In this document: positions 14,738-24,226 of the stretch, one piece after another
Layout of the letters: each line of letters begins with the position of its first letter
Numbering within the stretch: the first letter of the stretch is position 1
Origin: Marinobacter algicola DG893
GTDB taxonomy: Bacteria > Pseudomonadota > Gammaproteobacteria > Pseudomonadales > Oleiphilaceae
Assembly (NCBI RefSeq): GCF_000170835.1
Contig: NZ_ABCP01000035.1
Location: forward strand, 1-35,552
Reading direction: 5' to 3'
DNA length: 35,552 bases
Notes under the pieces: generated by a model
Databases searched by the model: none
Seen by the model: only the letters and a program-made list of their open reading frames with translations
What the model was told of the DNA's origin: nothing
Program-made: the position numbers and the translations under genes

Positions 14738-16591
14738 TTATTCCACCAGTCCCGACAAGTATTCCGAAAGCCGTTGATAGGTATAGTTCACCCGGGCATA
14801 GGCCGCAGACGGCGCTCTTTCGAACTCCCGTCCACAGGCCCGGCTGCCGCCATGGCGATTCAGGTAGGCGATATTGATCAGGTTGGGTTGGTCCGCCACA
14901 AACTCGCTGGAGTTGTCGAACGGGTAGTAAAACGCCCAGTCAAACCCTTCTGTATTGCTGACCCCGGGTGTGGAGCTCATTTCTTCATCCAGGAAGCCAA
15001 ACCGTAGCGGCCGGAAACGATCATTGCGAGTATCGAACTCCAGCGCCGGCGAGGTGAACTCGTCCGGTAGCGTGATACTGCCGGTGACCGTGAATGGCTG
15101 CCGGGCAGACACCACTTGCGCCGCATCGAGATCCTCCGGATCGATATCCCCCTCACAGGGTTGGACGCTGCTCGTGAGCGCCACAATTTCCTCGTCGACG
15201 CCATCGACGGAACGCGTGAAGCCGAAAAAGGCATCGTTGGCGAACTGATAATCGGGGCGCAGAACTTCCGTCTTGCTATCGGAAGTTGCTGTCAGGGACT
15301 CGACCCGGGCATCCACCATGGTCCACTCGTAACGGATCGCCGGCGGGCCACCCAATGCCGAGGACGCCGCAAGCCCCGGATGGCAGGTGGTGGTGGTTTC
15401 GAACGTCGCGGTACGGTCCTGCCAGTTGAATGTCAGCCGCTCATCGGCCCCTTCAACCTCATGGTAGCTGGCACTCTCCTGGGACAGTGATATCGAAGGC
15501 ATCCATTGCACATCGGTATCGGCGATTTTGCCACGGGCATTGATCAAGCGGGCCATTTCCCGCATTGACGGCATCATGCACCCGTTTGCCGTCACGGCCG
15601 TCAAACGGCCATCTTCCGAGTAGTCGAATTCCAGTTCGGCGGACACGCTGAGGTTGGACATCGTGGCCGGCAACTCGCTCCCCTCGCCCCTGGCGAGAAC
15701 GGTCTGGCGTTCGAGGATAACCGGATCGTCCAGTTCAATCGGCACTTCCGGCAATGCCAGTTCATCAATATTGATGTTCTCGTAATTTCCCTGGGACGCT
15801 GCAGCGTCAACCACCTGGACCACCTCCAGGGCATTGCGGGCAAAGGAGACGCCCATCAGGTAAACCGCCTCTTCACTCAGGTAGCGTTCGCGTCCGTCGC
15901 CATTGCGTAGGAGATTGGCATACTCCGGCGGAAACTGGCTGGCCATGAAGCGGGCGAAGGCGCGGGCGTATGCGTGGGCACGATGATCACCGGAGCGGAT
16001 ATAGTTACTGACCAGGTTGACGTTGCCAAGTGCATCGGACAGATCGGTACTGATGACCGAAAGATCCTGCAAGCCAATCAGGCGGCGCTGCCGCACCAGG
16101 TGGCTCAATGGTGTGACATTACGTACGCCAGGTGGCGCACTAAGCAGGTAGGCGTCTTCCAGCACCACTTCCCCGATGCGGGTCTGCTCCGTGGTCTGGC
16201 CAGGCAGTACCACGGCAAACAGCGGAAAGTTCCTGGGATCAATATCCGGGGATATGGACGGGTCCTGCACCAGTTCCGCGGTATCGAGCGAGAAGACGCC
16301 ACCCTCTCCCGTTAACGCGGTGGGTTCTCCATCCAGCAGGGTTATTTCCGTACCGGCGCTGTTTTCAAAGGTCATCGGGCCCGGCGTGTACTGGCTGTCA
16401 CCATCCATGTCCAGCCACACCCTGGCATTGCGCAGGTAGCCGTCAATCACTCGGCCTGTGTAGGGCTCGGGCTCGCTGTAACCCTCGGCGTCGAAGTCAC
16501 GGCCATCAACCGGTGACTTGTCGGATTCCTCGCCGCAACCGGCGAGGGCCAGCGTAAACAGGGCAACTGAAAGGGGGAGCAGACGTTTCAT
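14738..16591 (-). CDS. Hypothetical large lipoprotein with DxDxDx-type loop
   Basis: I do not recognise a known function. The chosen start gives a lipoprotein signal MKRLLPLSVALFTLALAGC with lipobox LAGC and lipidated Cys19, so the protein should be membrane anchored; Gly at +2 would favour the outer membrane. After an acidic linker comes a small domain (GRVIDGYLRNARVWLDMDGD) holding a calcium-loop-like DMDGDS, then a TPLSHLV segment, a helical stretch, and a long beta-rich C-terminal half with scattered Cys residues. The full length is about 617 residues. An in-frame ATG at 16603 (MVAAMKR) has AAGGA only two bases ahead, so the true start may be either. It is a single gene with no functional neighbours. 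Confidence 0.7.
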   Translation of the reverse strand: MKRLLPLSVALFTLALAGCGEESDKSPVDGRDFDAEGYSEPEPYTGRVIDGYLRNARVWLDMDGDSQYTPGPMTFENSAGTEITLLDGEPTALTGEGGVFSLDTAELVQDPSISPDIDPRNFPLFAVVLPGQTTEQTRIGEVVLEDAYLLSAPPGVRNVTPLSHLVRQRRLIGLQDLSVISTDLSDALGNVNLVSNYIRSGDHRAHAYARAFARFMASQFPPEYANLLRNGDGRERYLSEEAVYLMGVSFARNALEVVQVVDAAASQGNYENINIDELALPEVPIELDDPVILERQTVLARGEGSELPATMSNLSVSAELEFDYSEDGRLTAVTANGCMMPSMREMARLINARGKIADTDVQWMPSISLSQESASYHEVEGADERLTFNWQDRTATFETTTTCHPGLAASSALGGPPAIRYEWTMVDARVESLTATSDSKTEVLRPDYQFANDAFFGFTRSVDGVDEEIVALTSSVQPCEGDIDPEDLDAAQVVSARQPFTVTGSITLPDEFTSPALEFDTRNDRFRPLRFGFLDEEMSSTPGVSNTEGFDWAFYYPFDNSSEFVADQPNLINIAYLNRHGGSRACGREFERAPSAAYARVNYTYQRLSEYLSGLVE

Positions 16592-16695
16592 CGCGGCAAC
16601 CATTGTCCTTGTTAGAGGTTGTGCCGCTACTGTAGGGGATGTTGCCGGGGGGAACCTTGATAGGTTTGGCAATTTGTAAACTTAGGTAACGAAAA

Positions 16696-16724
16696 CGCGC
16701 CGCGGGAGCTGTCCCTGCGGCGCG
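16696..16724 (-). terminator. Terminator after the acyl-CoA dehydrogenase gene
   Basis: CGCGCCGC+GGGA (16696-16707) pairs with TCCC+GCGGCGCG (16712-16724) with a single bulged T and a GCTG loop. Read on the minus strand, it is followed at once by TTTTCGTT. It lies 20 bases beyond the stop codon and isolates this gene from the lipoprotein gene. Confidence 0.85.
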
Positions 16725-16744
16725 CTAACGGGCACGAGCGCCTA

Positions 16745-17890
16745 CTAGAACGAGCGCGCAACAATCTCTTTCATGATCTCATTGGTGCCGGCGTAAATAC
16801 GCTGTACCCGTGAGTCCGCCCAGGCGCGAGCGATGGGATACTCCCACATGTAGCCGTAGCCACCGTGAAGCTGCACGCACTCGTCCATGACTTTGCACTG
16901 CAGGTCGGTGGTGTGCTGTTTCAGCATGGCCGCCGTAGGAATATCCAGCTTCTTTTCCAGATGCAGTTCCAGACAACGGTCACAGAAAACTCGGGCGGCG
17001 GTGATTTCCGCCTTCATCTCCGCCATTTTGAAGCGGGTGTTCTGGAACGCTATCACCGGTTTGCCGAACGCCTTGCGCTCCTTCACGTAATCCAGCGTCC
17101 ACTCCCAGGCGGCTTCCGCAGCAGCGACGGCGGTCAGGCCCACCTGCAGGCGCTCCGCCGGCAACTCCGCCATCAACTGGAAAAATCCCTGGCCTTCCAT
17201 CGAGCCCAAAAGCTTATCCGCCGGGACCTTCACGTCCTGGAAGAACAGCTCGGACGTATCCTGGGCCTTCATGCCCACTTTATTCAGGTTCTGCCCCTTC
17301 TCAAAGCCTTCCCAGGCGCTCTCCACCAGCAGCAGGCTGGTGCCCTTGGCACCTTCTTTCGGGTCGGTCTTGGCCACCACAATTACCAGGTCCGCCAACT
17401 GTCCATTGGTAATGAATGTCTTGGAGCCGTTAAGCACATAGTGATCGCCAGACGCGTTTTTAACCGCCGTGGTTTTTACACCCTGCAGGTCGGAGCCAGC
17501 GCCTGGCTCGGTCATGGCGATGGCACCGATCATTTCACCGGTTGCCAGTTTCGGCAGGTAATACTGTTTCTGTTCTTCGGAGCCGTAATTGAGGATATAG
17601 GGGGCAACGATGTCGGAGTGCAGAGTCCAGCCGATGCCGGACAGGCCCGCTCTGGATACCTCTTCCATGATGACTGCACTGTAGCGGAAGTCCGCGCCCA
17701 CGCCGCCGTATTCCTCCGGCATGGTCGGGCATAGGAAACCCAGTTCGCCGGCCTTCTTCCAGAGCTCCCGGCTGACCTGGCCATCTTTCTCCCACTGTTC
17801 ATGGTAGGGCGCCGCTTCCTGTTGCAGAAACTTGCGGACGGAATCCCGGAAGCCGTCAAGGTCGGCGTCAAAGACTGTGCGTGGAATCAT
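16745..17890 (-). CDS. Acyl-CoA dehydrogenase (LCAD/IVD-like)
   Basis: FAD enzyme that introduces the alpha-beta double bond in acyl-CoA, first step of beta-oxidation or branched-chain breakdown. The 381-residue protein has signature IAMTEPGAGSD (124-134) and C-terminal LHGGYGYMWEYPIAR. Where MCAD has its catalytic Glu (YEGT), this protein has Ala367 (IYAGTNE), as in long-chain and isovaleryl-CoA dehydrogenases. In those the base lies in helix G; Glu259 or Glu263 in AAEAAWEWTLDYVKER is the candidate. Chain-length preference cannot be read from sequence. An upstream in-frame start at 17962 is rejected because the ATG at 17890 has GAGG six bases ahead and matches family N-termini. Confidence 0.92.
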   Translation of the reverse strand: MIPRTVFDADLDGFRDSVRKFLQQEAAPYHEQWEKDGQVSRELWKKAGELGFLCPTMPEEYGGVGADFRYSAVIMEEVSRAGLSGIGWTLHSDIVAPYILNYGSEEQKQYYLPKLATGEMIGAIAMTEPGAGSDLQGVKTTAVKNASGDHYVLNGSKTFITNGQLADLVIVVAKTDPKEGAKGTSLLLVESAWEGFEKGQNLNKVGMKAQDTSELFFQDVKVPADKLLGSMEGQGFFQLMAELPAERLQVGLTAVAAAEAAWEWTLDYVKERKAFGKPVIAFQNTRFKMAEMKAEITAARVFCDRCLELHLEKKLDIPTAAMLKQHTTDLQCKVMDECVQLHGGYGYMWEYPIARAWADSRVQRIYAGTNEIMKEIVARSF

Positions 17891-18008
17891 GGTGTACCTC
17901 GGTGAATGACTGTGTTGTGGTTGTCGTTCACCAAGTCTCGGGGGCGCGGCGTTTTCGCTCAATGATGAAAAGCATCAATCGGGCTGACCAAAACCATCGC
18001 CCATCGGT

Positions 18009-18656
18009 TCAGTCGGGCTGTTTCGCCTTCGCCCTCTCCTCGCCCCAGCGCGGCATCAAATCCTGGGGCAGGCCCAGGTGATCCAATAGTCGGGCAACGA
18101 TGAAATCCACCAAATCATTCACGGACTTCGGCCGGTGGTAGAACCCCGGACTGGCCGGCATGATGACCGCCCCCATGCGGGTCAGGCGCAGCATGTTTTC
18201 CAGGTGCACTTCCGAAAAGGGCGCTTCCCGAGGCACCAGGATCAATTGCCGCCGCTCTTTAAGGGCCACGTCTCCGGCGCGCTCGATCAGATTATTACTG
18301 GCGCCGGTGGCCAAGGCCGACAAGGTGCCGGTACTACAGGGACAAATCACCAACGGGGCTTTTTCACCCGAACCAGAAGCCGGCGGGGAGAACCAGTCTT
18401 CCCGGCCAAACACCAACACCTGCCCCGGACGGGCGCCGGCATAGCTGGCAAGCGCTTCCTGCATGGCAGTGGTGTTGCCCGGTAGTTTGAGATCGGTTTC
18501 CGTGGCAATCACCACCTGCGCTGCCTTGCTGATCATCACGTGCACCCGGCAGTTCGCCGCCACCAGGCTCTGCAGCAGGCGTAGGCCGTACTGGGCGCCG
18601 GAGGCACCAGTAAAGGCCAGATTGATCACCTGCTGTTTTTCGGACGCTGCCGTCAT
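18009..18656 (-). CDS. ubiX: Flavin prenyltransferase UbiX
   Basis: Makes prenylated FMN from FMN and dimethylallyl phosphate, the cofactor of the UbiD decarboxylase in ubiquinone synthesis. The 215-residue protein has the family's [13 protein letters not shown] (16-28), the SKAA motif, and the highly conserved block from [14 protein letters not shown] through [15 protein letters not shown] to [19 protein letters not shown] and [18 protein letters not shown] lies ahead of the ATG. It follows mpl by 41 bases on the same strand, a pairing also seen in pseudomonads. UbiD itself is not in the window. Confidence 0.95.
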   Translation of the reverse strand: MTAASEKQQVINLAFTGASGAQYGLRLLQSLVAANCRVHVMISKAAQVVIATETDLKLPGNTTAMQEALASYAGARPGQVLVFGREDWFSPPASGSGEKAPLVICPCSTGTLSALATGASNNLIERAGDVALKERRQLILVPREAPFSEVHLENMLRLTRMGAVIMPASPGFYHRPKSVNDLVDFIVARLLDHLGLPQDLMPRWGEERAKAKQPD

Positions 18657-18697
18657 ACTGAAGTTTCCTGATTGGATAGCGGAGGCAGGATGCCCCG

Positions 18698-20092
18698 TCA
18701 GCCGGATTTACGTTCCAGTTCGGCAATCAGCTTCTGGTGAATACCGCCAAAACCGCCGTTGCTCATGATGACAATATGGCAGGGACCGGATACCTGATCC
18801 AGAACCTGGCCGATCAGTTCCTCAACGCTGGCCCCGACACGATGACGACCTGGTGTTTCCGCCCCGGGACTACTGCCCTCAACTAATGCTGGCAACCAGT
18901 CCATGCCATTGAGGTTAGCCCAGAATACCTGATTCGCCGCTGCAGCACTGGGCAGCAGACTTTCCTGGTGAAAACCTTGCTGCATAGTGTTAGAGCGTGG
19001 CTCGATCAGCGCAAGGATAGTCTCATCGCCCACCTTGTGGCGCAGCCCCTCCAGCGTGGTCGCGATGGCCGTCGGGTGATGGGCGAAGTCGTCATAGACA
19101 CGGACCCCACCAACATCCGCAAGCAGCTCCATCCGGCGCTTTACACCCGAAAAGTGGCATAGCGCCGCCACGGCATGGTCCGGAGTGACACCCACATGGC
19201 GGGCTGCCGCAATGGCCGCGAGGGCGTTGCGCACGTTATGCAGGCCGGTTTGAGACCAACTGACCGAAGCCACCGGTTGTTCGCGGTGTAATACCATGAA
19301 TCGACTGCCGTCCTCAGCCAACAGCTCCGCCCGCCAGTCGGCCATATAGGGCACTTCGCTGCTCACCGAGGCAGCCTGCACGCTGCTCCAACAGCCAAGT
19401 TCCAACGCCCGGTCAAGATGGGTATCCAGGGCCGGACGCACGATCAACCCACGGGACGGCACCGTTCTGACCAGGTGATGGAACTGACGCTCGATGGCTT
19501 CAACGTTGTCAAAAATATCCGCGTGATCAAACTCAAGATTGTTGAGGATCAGGGTATGGGGGCGGTAGTGGACAAACTTGGAGCGCTTATCGAAGAAGGC
19601 GCTGTCGTATTCATCGGCCTCAATAACGAAAAAGTCGCTGTTACCCAACCGAGCCGAAACCGGGAAATCATTGGGGACCCCGCCTATCAGATAGCCCGGC
19701 TCCAGCCCGGCCTGTTCCAGGATCCACAACAACATGGCCGTTGTGGTGGTTTTACCATGGGTCCCGGCGACCGCCAGCACCCAACGGTGACGCAGAACTT
19801 CCCGCGCCAGCCATTCCGGGCCAGACATATAGTCGATATTCTGATTAAGAACCGCTTCCACCTCCGGATTGCCCCGGGACATGGCGTTGCCAATCAGAAC
19901 CAGATCCGGCTCGGGCTTGAGGTTGTCAGGATCGTAACCTTCCATTAACCCGATTCCCTGGGCCTCCAACTGGGTACTCATGGGCGGATAAACCCCTTGA
20001 TCGGAGCCCGTCACGGTGTGCCCGAGTTCCCTCGCCAGTACGGCCAGACTGCCCATGAAAGTGCCACAGATTCCCAGGATATGGATGTGCAT
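18698..20092 (-). CDS. mpl: UDP-MurNAc:L-Ala-gamma-D-Glu-meso-DAP ligase (Mpl)
   Basis: Murein recycling enzyme that joins recovered tripeptide to UDP-MurNAc in the cytoplasm. The 464-residue protein has the Mur-ligase N-terminal domain ([17 protein letters not shown]), the ATP loop GTHGKTTTT (110-118), the FDHADIFDN segment, and HPTAI in the C-terminal domain. The N-terminal ICGTFMG (rather than MurC's IGGxGMxG) and the overall length point to Mpl over MurC. It is divergent from the phosphofructokinase gene across 154 bases and leads into ubiX. Confidence 0.94.
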   Translation of the reverse strand: MHIHILGICGTFMGSLAVLARELGHTVTGSDQGVYPPMSTQLEAQGIGLMEGYDPDNLKPEPDLVLIGNAMSRGNPEVEAVLNQNIDYMSGPEWLAREVLRHRWVLAVAGTHGKTTTTAMLLWILEQAGLEPGYLIGGVPNDFPVSARLGNSDFFVIEADEYDSAFFDKRSKFVHYRPHTLILNNLEFDHADIFDNVEAIERQFHHLVRTVPSRGLIVRPALDTHLDRALELGCWSSVQAASVSSEVPYMADWRAELLAEDGSRFMVLHREQPVASVSWSQTGLHNVRNALAAIAAARHVGVTPDHAVAALCHFSGVKRRMELLADVGGVRVYDDFAHHPTAIATTLEGLRHKVGDETILALIEPRSNTMQQGFHQESLLPSAAAANQVFWANLNGMDWLPALVEGSSPGAETPGRHRVGASVEELIGQVLDQVSGPCHIVIMSNGGFGGIHQKLIAELERKSG

Positions 20093-20246
20093 TCGGTTAT
20101 CGACCTCTTGAATGAAACCTGCAAAGCGTCCCGTATAGAATGCGGGTCGTCAAGCGTTCCTTATGACGTTTGATGTCATGAAAAAAAAAAGCGATTGGCG
20201 TATCATCTGCCGCACTCGATGAAACTGCAGGAGGCACCAGCCGGAA

Positions 20247-21509
20247 ATGGCCACCAGAAACGCATTCTATGCCCAATCAGGCGGTGTGACCGCCGTCATT
20301 AACGCCAGTGCCTGCGGGGTTATCCAGACCGCCCGCAAGCATCCCGATCAGATCGGTAAGTTGTACGCCGGGCGCAACGGGATCATCGGCGCCCTCAAAG
20401 AGGAACTGATTGATACCAGCCTCGAAAGCGATGAGGATATCCAGGCGCTGATCCACACTCCGGGCGGTGCGTTTGGGTCCTGCCGTCACAAGCTGAAGAA
20501 CTTTTCCGAGAATAAACGCGAGTACGAGCGCCTGATCGAGGTGTTCCGTGCCCATGACATCGGGTATTTCTTCTACAACGGTGGCGGCGATTCCCAGGAT
20601 ACTGCGTACAAGGTGTCCCAGCTTGCTGACAAAATGGGCTACCCGATTACCTGCATCGGCGTGCCCAAAACAGTGGATAACGACTTGCCCTTCACCGACT
20701 GCTGCCCGGGTTTTGGGTCCGTAGCCAAGTACATCGCCACTTCCACCCTTGAGGCCAGCCTGGACATTCGCTCAATGTGCGACACCTCCACCAAGGTGTT
20801 CATCCTGGAAGTGATGGGTCGCCACGCCGGCTGGATAGCCGCATCTGGTGGCCTTGCCGGACAAGGAGAAGGCGACCCGCCTCACGTTATCCTGTTCCCG
20901 GAAGTGCCCTTCGAACGTGAGCGTTTCCTTGAGCGCGTGGATTTCTGCGTTAAGGAATACGGCTACTGCGTGGTCGTCGCGTCCGAAGGTGCCCAGTATG
21001 AAGACGGCCGTTTCCTGGCCGACGCTGGCGCCAAGGATGCCTTCGGTCATACCCAGCTCGGCGGCGTTGCGCCGGCCCTCGCCAACATGGTCCGCCAGGC
21101 CCTCGGCCACAAATACCACTGGGCGGTGGCGGATTACCTGCAGCGCAGCGCCCGCCACATTGCCTCCGCCACGGACGTGGAGCAGGCTTACTCCGTAGGC
21201 AAGGTGGCTGTGGAAATGGCGCTGGCAGGTAAACAGGCGCTGATGCCGACGATTGTGCGCGAACAGTCACGCCCGTATCGCTGGCACATTGGTGAAGCGC
21301 CCCTGAGCGAGGTCGCCAATCAGGAAAAGAAAATGCCGATCCATTACATTACCGATGACGGCTATGGCATCACGCAAGATTGCCGCGACTACCTGGAGCC
21401 ACTGATTCACGGCGAGAGCTTCCCGCCGTTCGATGATGGTCTTCCGAGGGTCGCGAAGCTCAAGAATCAGCTGGTCGAGAAAAAACTGAAGGCCGACTTC
21501 CAGTTCTGA
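20247..21509 (+). CDS. pfp: 6-phosphofructokinase, pyrophosphate-dependent type
   Basis: Phosphorylates fructose 6-phosphate, probably with pyrophosphate and reversibly. The 420-residue protein has SGGVTAVINAS near the N-terminus, GGGDSQDT (112-119) at the phosphoryl-donor loop, and PKTVDND (140-146) with catalytic Asp144. Lys141, where ATP enzymes have Gly (PGTIDND), is the hallmark of pyrophosphate use. The residue after GGD is Ser116 instead of the Asp common in PPi enzymes, which I believe is usual for the longer PFK subgroup this belongs to. CAGGAGG is 12 bases ahead of the ATG, an unusually long gap, but the N-terminus matches the family. A ten-A run lies upstream (20181-20190). Confidence 0.88.
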   Translation: MATRNAFYAQSGGVTAVINASACGVIQTARKHPDQIGKLYAGRNGIIGALKEELIDTSLESDEDIQALIHTPGGAFGSCRHKLKNFSENKREYERLIEVFRAHDIGYFFYNGGGDSQDTAYKVSQLADKMGYPITCIGVPKTVDNDLPFTDCCPGFGSVAKYIATSTLEASLDIRSMCDTSTKVFILEVMGRHAGWIAASGGLAGQGEGDPPHVILFPEVPFERERFLERVDFCVKEYGYCVVVASEGAQYEDGRFLADAGAKDAFGHTQLGGVAPALANMVRQALGHKYHWAVADYLQRSARHIASATDVEQAYSVGKVAVEMALAGKQALMPTIVREQSRPYRWHIGEAPLSEVANQEKKMPIHYITDDGYGITQDCRDYLEPLIHGESFPPFDDGLPRVAKLKNQLVEKKLKADFQF

Positions 21510-21522
21510 GCCGATTGCCCAC

Positions 21523-21561
21523 AAAAAAGGCGCCACCGGAACATCCGCTGGCGCCTTTTTT
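21523..21561. terminator. Bidirectional terminator shared by pfp and the glutaredoxin gene
   Basis: AAAAAAGGCGCCA (21523-21535) and TGGCGCCTTTTTT (21549-21561) are perfect complements of 13 bases around a 13-base loop, with an A6 run on one side and T6 on the other. It sits 14 bases past the pfp stop and 14 past the end of the convergent glutaredoxin gene. Confidence 0.92.
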
Positions 21562-21575
21562 AGTTGTAACGTTTC

Positions 21576-21827
21576 TTATCTGGAGGCCGACTCAAACTGC
21601 TGCACGTAGCGCGAGAAGTGGTCGAACCCGCCAACGTGCTCGTCGCCCACAAAGATCTGGGGCACCGTGTGCACGGGCTTACCAGTGGTTTTCTCCAGGT
21701 CTGCCTTGCTGATACCTTCCTCGATCATGTCCACGTAGCGGTAGGGAATGTCCCTGATCTCGCAAAGTTGCCGGGCGCGCATACAAAAACCGCAGGACGC
21801 ACGACCGTAGATAGTGACATGATCCAT
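21576..21827 (-). CDS. Glutaredoxin, dithiol CGFC type
   Basis: A small thioredoxin-fold redox protein (83 residues) that reduces disulfides or glutathione mixed disulfides using glutathione. The active site is Cys12-Gly-Phe-Cys15, a variant of the commoner CPYC. The cis-Pro motif TVPQIF and the GSH-binding GGFDHF (from ~67) are present. An in-frame start at 21908 would add 27 residues without family support. The ATG at 21827 has AGGAG seven bases ahead and begins MDHVTIYGR like other glutaredoxins. It shares its terminator with pfp. Confidence 0.93.
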   Translation of the reverse strand: MDHVTIYGRASCGFCMRARQLCEIRDIPYRYVDMIEEGISKADLEKTTGKPVHTVPQIFVGDEHVGGFDHFSRYVQQFESASR

Positions 21828-21994
21828 AAACTCACTCCTGTTCGAAACAATGGGCGACACTGCGTGCCGCAGCCGTCGACAACCTACAGTGTATGGTGGC
21901 ACGCCCAAATAAAAAATAAAATTAATGAACTGAATGGCACCGATAGCCTGGGCCGATGTATCCAGCGCTATCGGGTCTTTCCCCTGCCATGTAC

Positions 21995-24121
21995 TCAGGT
22001 TTTCAGGCGGCTCAGTTCCGTCTCCAACACTTTCACTTGCTCATCCAGTGTCTGGCCACTGCCACTGACCCGTTGCGCCAATGCCCGAAGATCGTTGGCG
22101 GCATCACCAATACGGGTGAGGTTGCGGTTGATCTCTTCACTGACGGAACTTTGCTCTTCAGCCGCCGTGGCCACGTGGGTGACGTGTTCCACAATAGTTG
22201 CTATGCGCTCAACCACTGAAGCCAGAGAATGGTCCGCCTCACGGGTTCCCTCCACCGCCCTGGTGGCGCGATCAACGCCACCCTTGATCACGGTGACGGC
22301 GCCGCCCACATCGCTTTGAAGACCGTCAATCATCTGACTGATCTCATCGGTGGACTCACGGGTTCGTGAAGCAAGCGTTCTGACTTCGTCAGCCACCACC
22401 GCGAAGCCTCTCCCCTGCTCACCGGCCCGCGCCGCTTCAATGGCAGCGTTCAGTGCCAGAAGGTTGGTTTGTTCCGCGATTCCCCGGATCACTTCGATAA
22501 TGCGGTTAATGTCTTCACTGCGAGTGGCAACCTGTCCGATAGCGGTGCTGGCCTCATCCATATCGCCCGCCAATGCGCCCACGCCGTCCAGGGCGGACGT
22601 CAGCGTATTCTGGGTAAAGCGGATGCCATCCTGGGCCATCTGCGCGTTTTCAGCTGCCTCACCCGCGAAACCTGCCACTTCACTGGCAGCGGCGGACATT
22701 TCGTTCATGGCGGTAACCACACTTTCAATGTCCTGATGCTGGCTCTCGGTTTGCTCATCCGTCTCCTTGGCGATCACATCCACATCTGCCGCCTGCTGGC
22801 TAACCTTGGCGTTGACGTCTTTCAGATCGTTGATCATTTCCCGTAACCGGCCCAGGAACTGATTGAACCCGCCAGCCAGCTCGATCAGCTCCGAATGGGT
22901 ATCGATGTTCAACTCACTGGTCAGATCCCCTTCGGCACTGGCCAGGTTCTTCATCCGGTCGCGGATTTCGTTCAGTGGCTTGGTTACCGAGCGAACCAGT
23001 ACCACCAGGATCAGGATTGCAACGACCGACACCAACACACCCACCATGGTCTGGCGCCCGGCGGTGGTGTCTACCTCGCTGGAGAGCAGGCTGGTGATTT
23101 CGGCTACGTCAGCCAACGCGGTCTGCCGTGGTAATTCAATCAACAATGACCACTGAGCATCTGGCAGATCAATCTCGATAGGGTAAGACACGGCCAAGGT
23201 GTCGCCATCGTCGTAGGTACCACCGTCATTGTGCAGGGAAGCGTATGTGTCGGCCTGCTCAGGCAATGCTTCTGACAATGGCCTGCCGAGATGATCGCTG
23301 TAGTGGCTGGACGCGGCAATCAGCCCCTTGCTGCTCAGCAGGGTCACCCTTGAGGCGCCATCGTAAAGGTTGTCGCTGACATTCTGGATCGCTTGCTGGA
23401 GCGTTGACAGGTTGAGGTCTACGCCAGCCACGCCCGCAAATTCGGTCCCGTTCACAATGGGCACGACCAGGCTGGTCATCAGTTCGGTGTAGCCTTCTTC
23501 AATTTCGTATTCGTAGGGCTCCATGATGCAAGGGGACAGGGTATCCATGGAACACAGGTACCATTCCGCCTCGCGAATACCGAACTCATTCCGGTTGTCC
23601 AGATACTTGGTGGCCGGATCCTCTGTACGACTGAAGACCACGTCGCCCTCGGGAGAGCGGTAGTAATAGATTTCCAGGGTGCCTTCATCGCTGCTGTGCT
23701 CTTCAACGCCACCGGTAAAGTAGCGGTCCTGGCCATCGTAGGCGTCCGGTTCGAACTGGGCATAGATCGAGCTCAGCCCATCCTGCTCTTCCAGTACCGC
23801 GCCCACCGTCTCCTGGAGGGCCACGCGGCTGATGCGGCCGGAGCTGTCCGCCTGTATATTCCGGCTGATGACGTTGCGGACGACTTCCGGTGTCCGATAC
23901 GCTGTGGCAAACATGCCGCTGACGACCTCGCCGTATTTCCCGGCGGTTGCGCTCAACCGGTCGATGGCAAGGCTGCGCACCGTGTCACGGGTTTCGGAGG
24001 TGATTCGCTGCTCCATCTGTCCCAGGGAAAGCTGGGCGGTCACCACAATACTGATTCCCATAACCAGCAGCAGCGTAATGACCAGGGCATAGAGTTTGAA
24101 ACGTAGTGACCGTTTTTTCAT
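21995..24121 (-). CDS. Methyl-accepting chemotaxis protein with dCache sensor
   Basis: Inner-membrane chemoreceptor that controls CheA. The 708-residue protein has TM1 (about 8-30), a large periplasmic double-Cache domain (about 40-370), TM2 (about 375-395), HAMP, and the long methylation coiled coil with the conserved tip [18 protein letters not shown]...[19 protein letters not shown]. It ends ELSRLKT with no CheR-tethering pentapeptide. In the membrane-distal pocket, the Arg-x-Trp-Tyr of amino-acid sensors reads Ala-Glu-Trp-Tyr and is followed by CSMDTLSPC, so the ligand is probably not a standard amino acid. The ATG at 24154 is also possible; neither start has a good Shine-Dalgarno. It is divergent from the YqaA-like gene. 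Confidence 0.9.
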   Translation of the reverse strand: MKKRSLRFKLYALVITLLLVMGISIVVTAQLSLGQMEQRITSETRDTVRSLAIDRLSATAGKYGEVVSGMFATAYRTPEVVRNVISRNIQADSSGRISRVALQETVGAVLEEQDGLSSIYAQFEPDAYDGQDRYFTGGVEEHSSDEGTLEIYYYRSPEGDVVFSRTEDPATKYLDNRNEFGIREAEWYLCSMDTLSPCIMEPYEYEIEEGYTELMTSLVVPIVNGTEFAGVAGVDLNLSTLQQAIQNVSDNLYDGASRVTLLSSKGLIAASSHYSDHLGRPLSEALPEQADTYASLHNDGGTYDDGDTLAVSYPIEIDLPDAQWSLLIELPRQTALADVAEITSLLSSEVDTTAGRQTMVGVLVSVVAILILVVLVRSVTKPLNEIRDRMKNLASAEGDLTSELNIDTHSELIELAGGFNQFLGRLREMINDLKDVNAKVSQQAADVDVIAKETDEQTESQHQDIESVVTAMNEMSAAASEVAGFAGEAAENAQMAQDGIRFTQNTLTSALDGVGALAGDMDEASTAIGQVATRSEDINRIIEVIRGIAEQTNLLALNAAIEAARAGEQGRGFAVVADEVRTLASRTRESTDEISQMIDGLQSDVGGAVTVIKGGVDRATRAVEGTREADHSLASVVERIATIVEHVTHVATAAEEQSSVSEEINRNLTRIGDAANDLRALAQRVSGSGQTLDEQVKVLETELSRLKT

Positions 24122-24226
24122 TGGTACAGCAACCTGTCTCAGATAGGAATTCATTATCAGCTTAGTGCCCTGAAGGCACGGCTGCCATTAGAGCCTGACC
24201 GGCATTCATCTCACCAGGAGCGTCCA

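Noticed and set aside
16865..17734. 289-codon plus-strand frame antisense to the acyl-CoA dehydrogenase
   Set aside because: It is rich in His, Gln, Arg and Leu, without a domain or start signal; the gene on the minus strand explains the region.
20161..20190. Near-palindrome ATGAC...GTCAT followed by ten A residues, looking like a terminator
   Set aside because: On the plus strand the run is A, not T, and on the minus strand the T-run comes before the hairpin, so it cannot work as a terminator either way; it is more likely promoter-proximal curved DNA.
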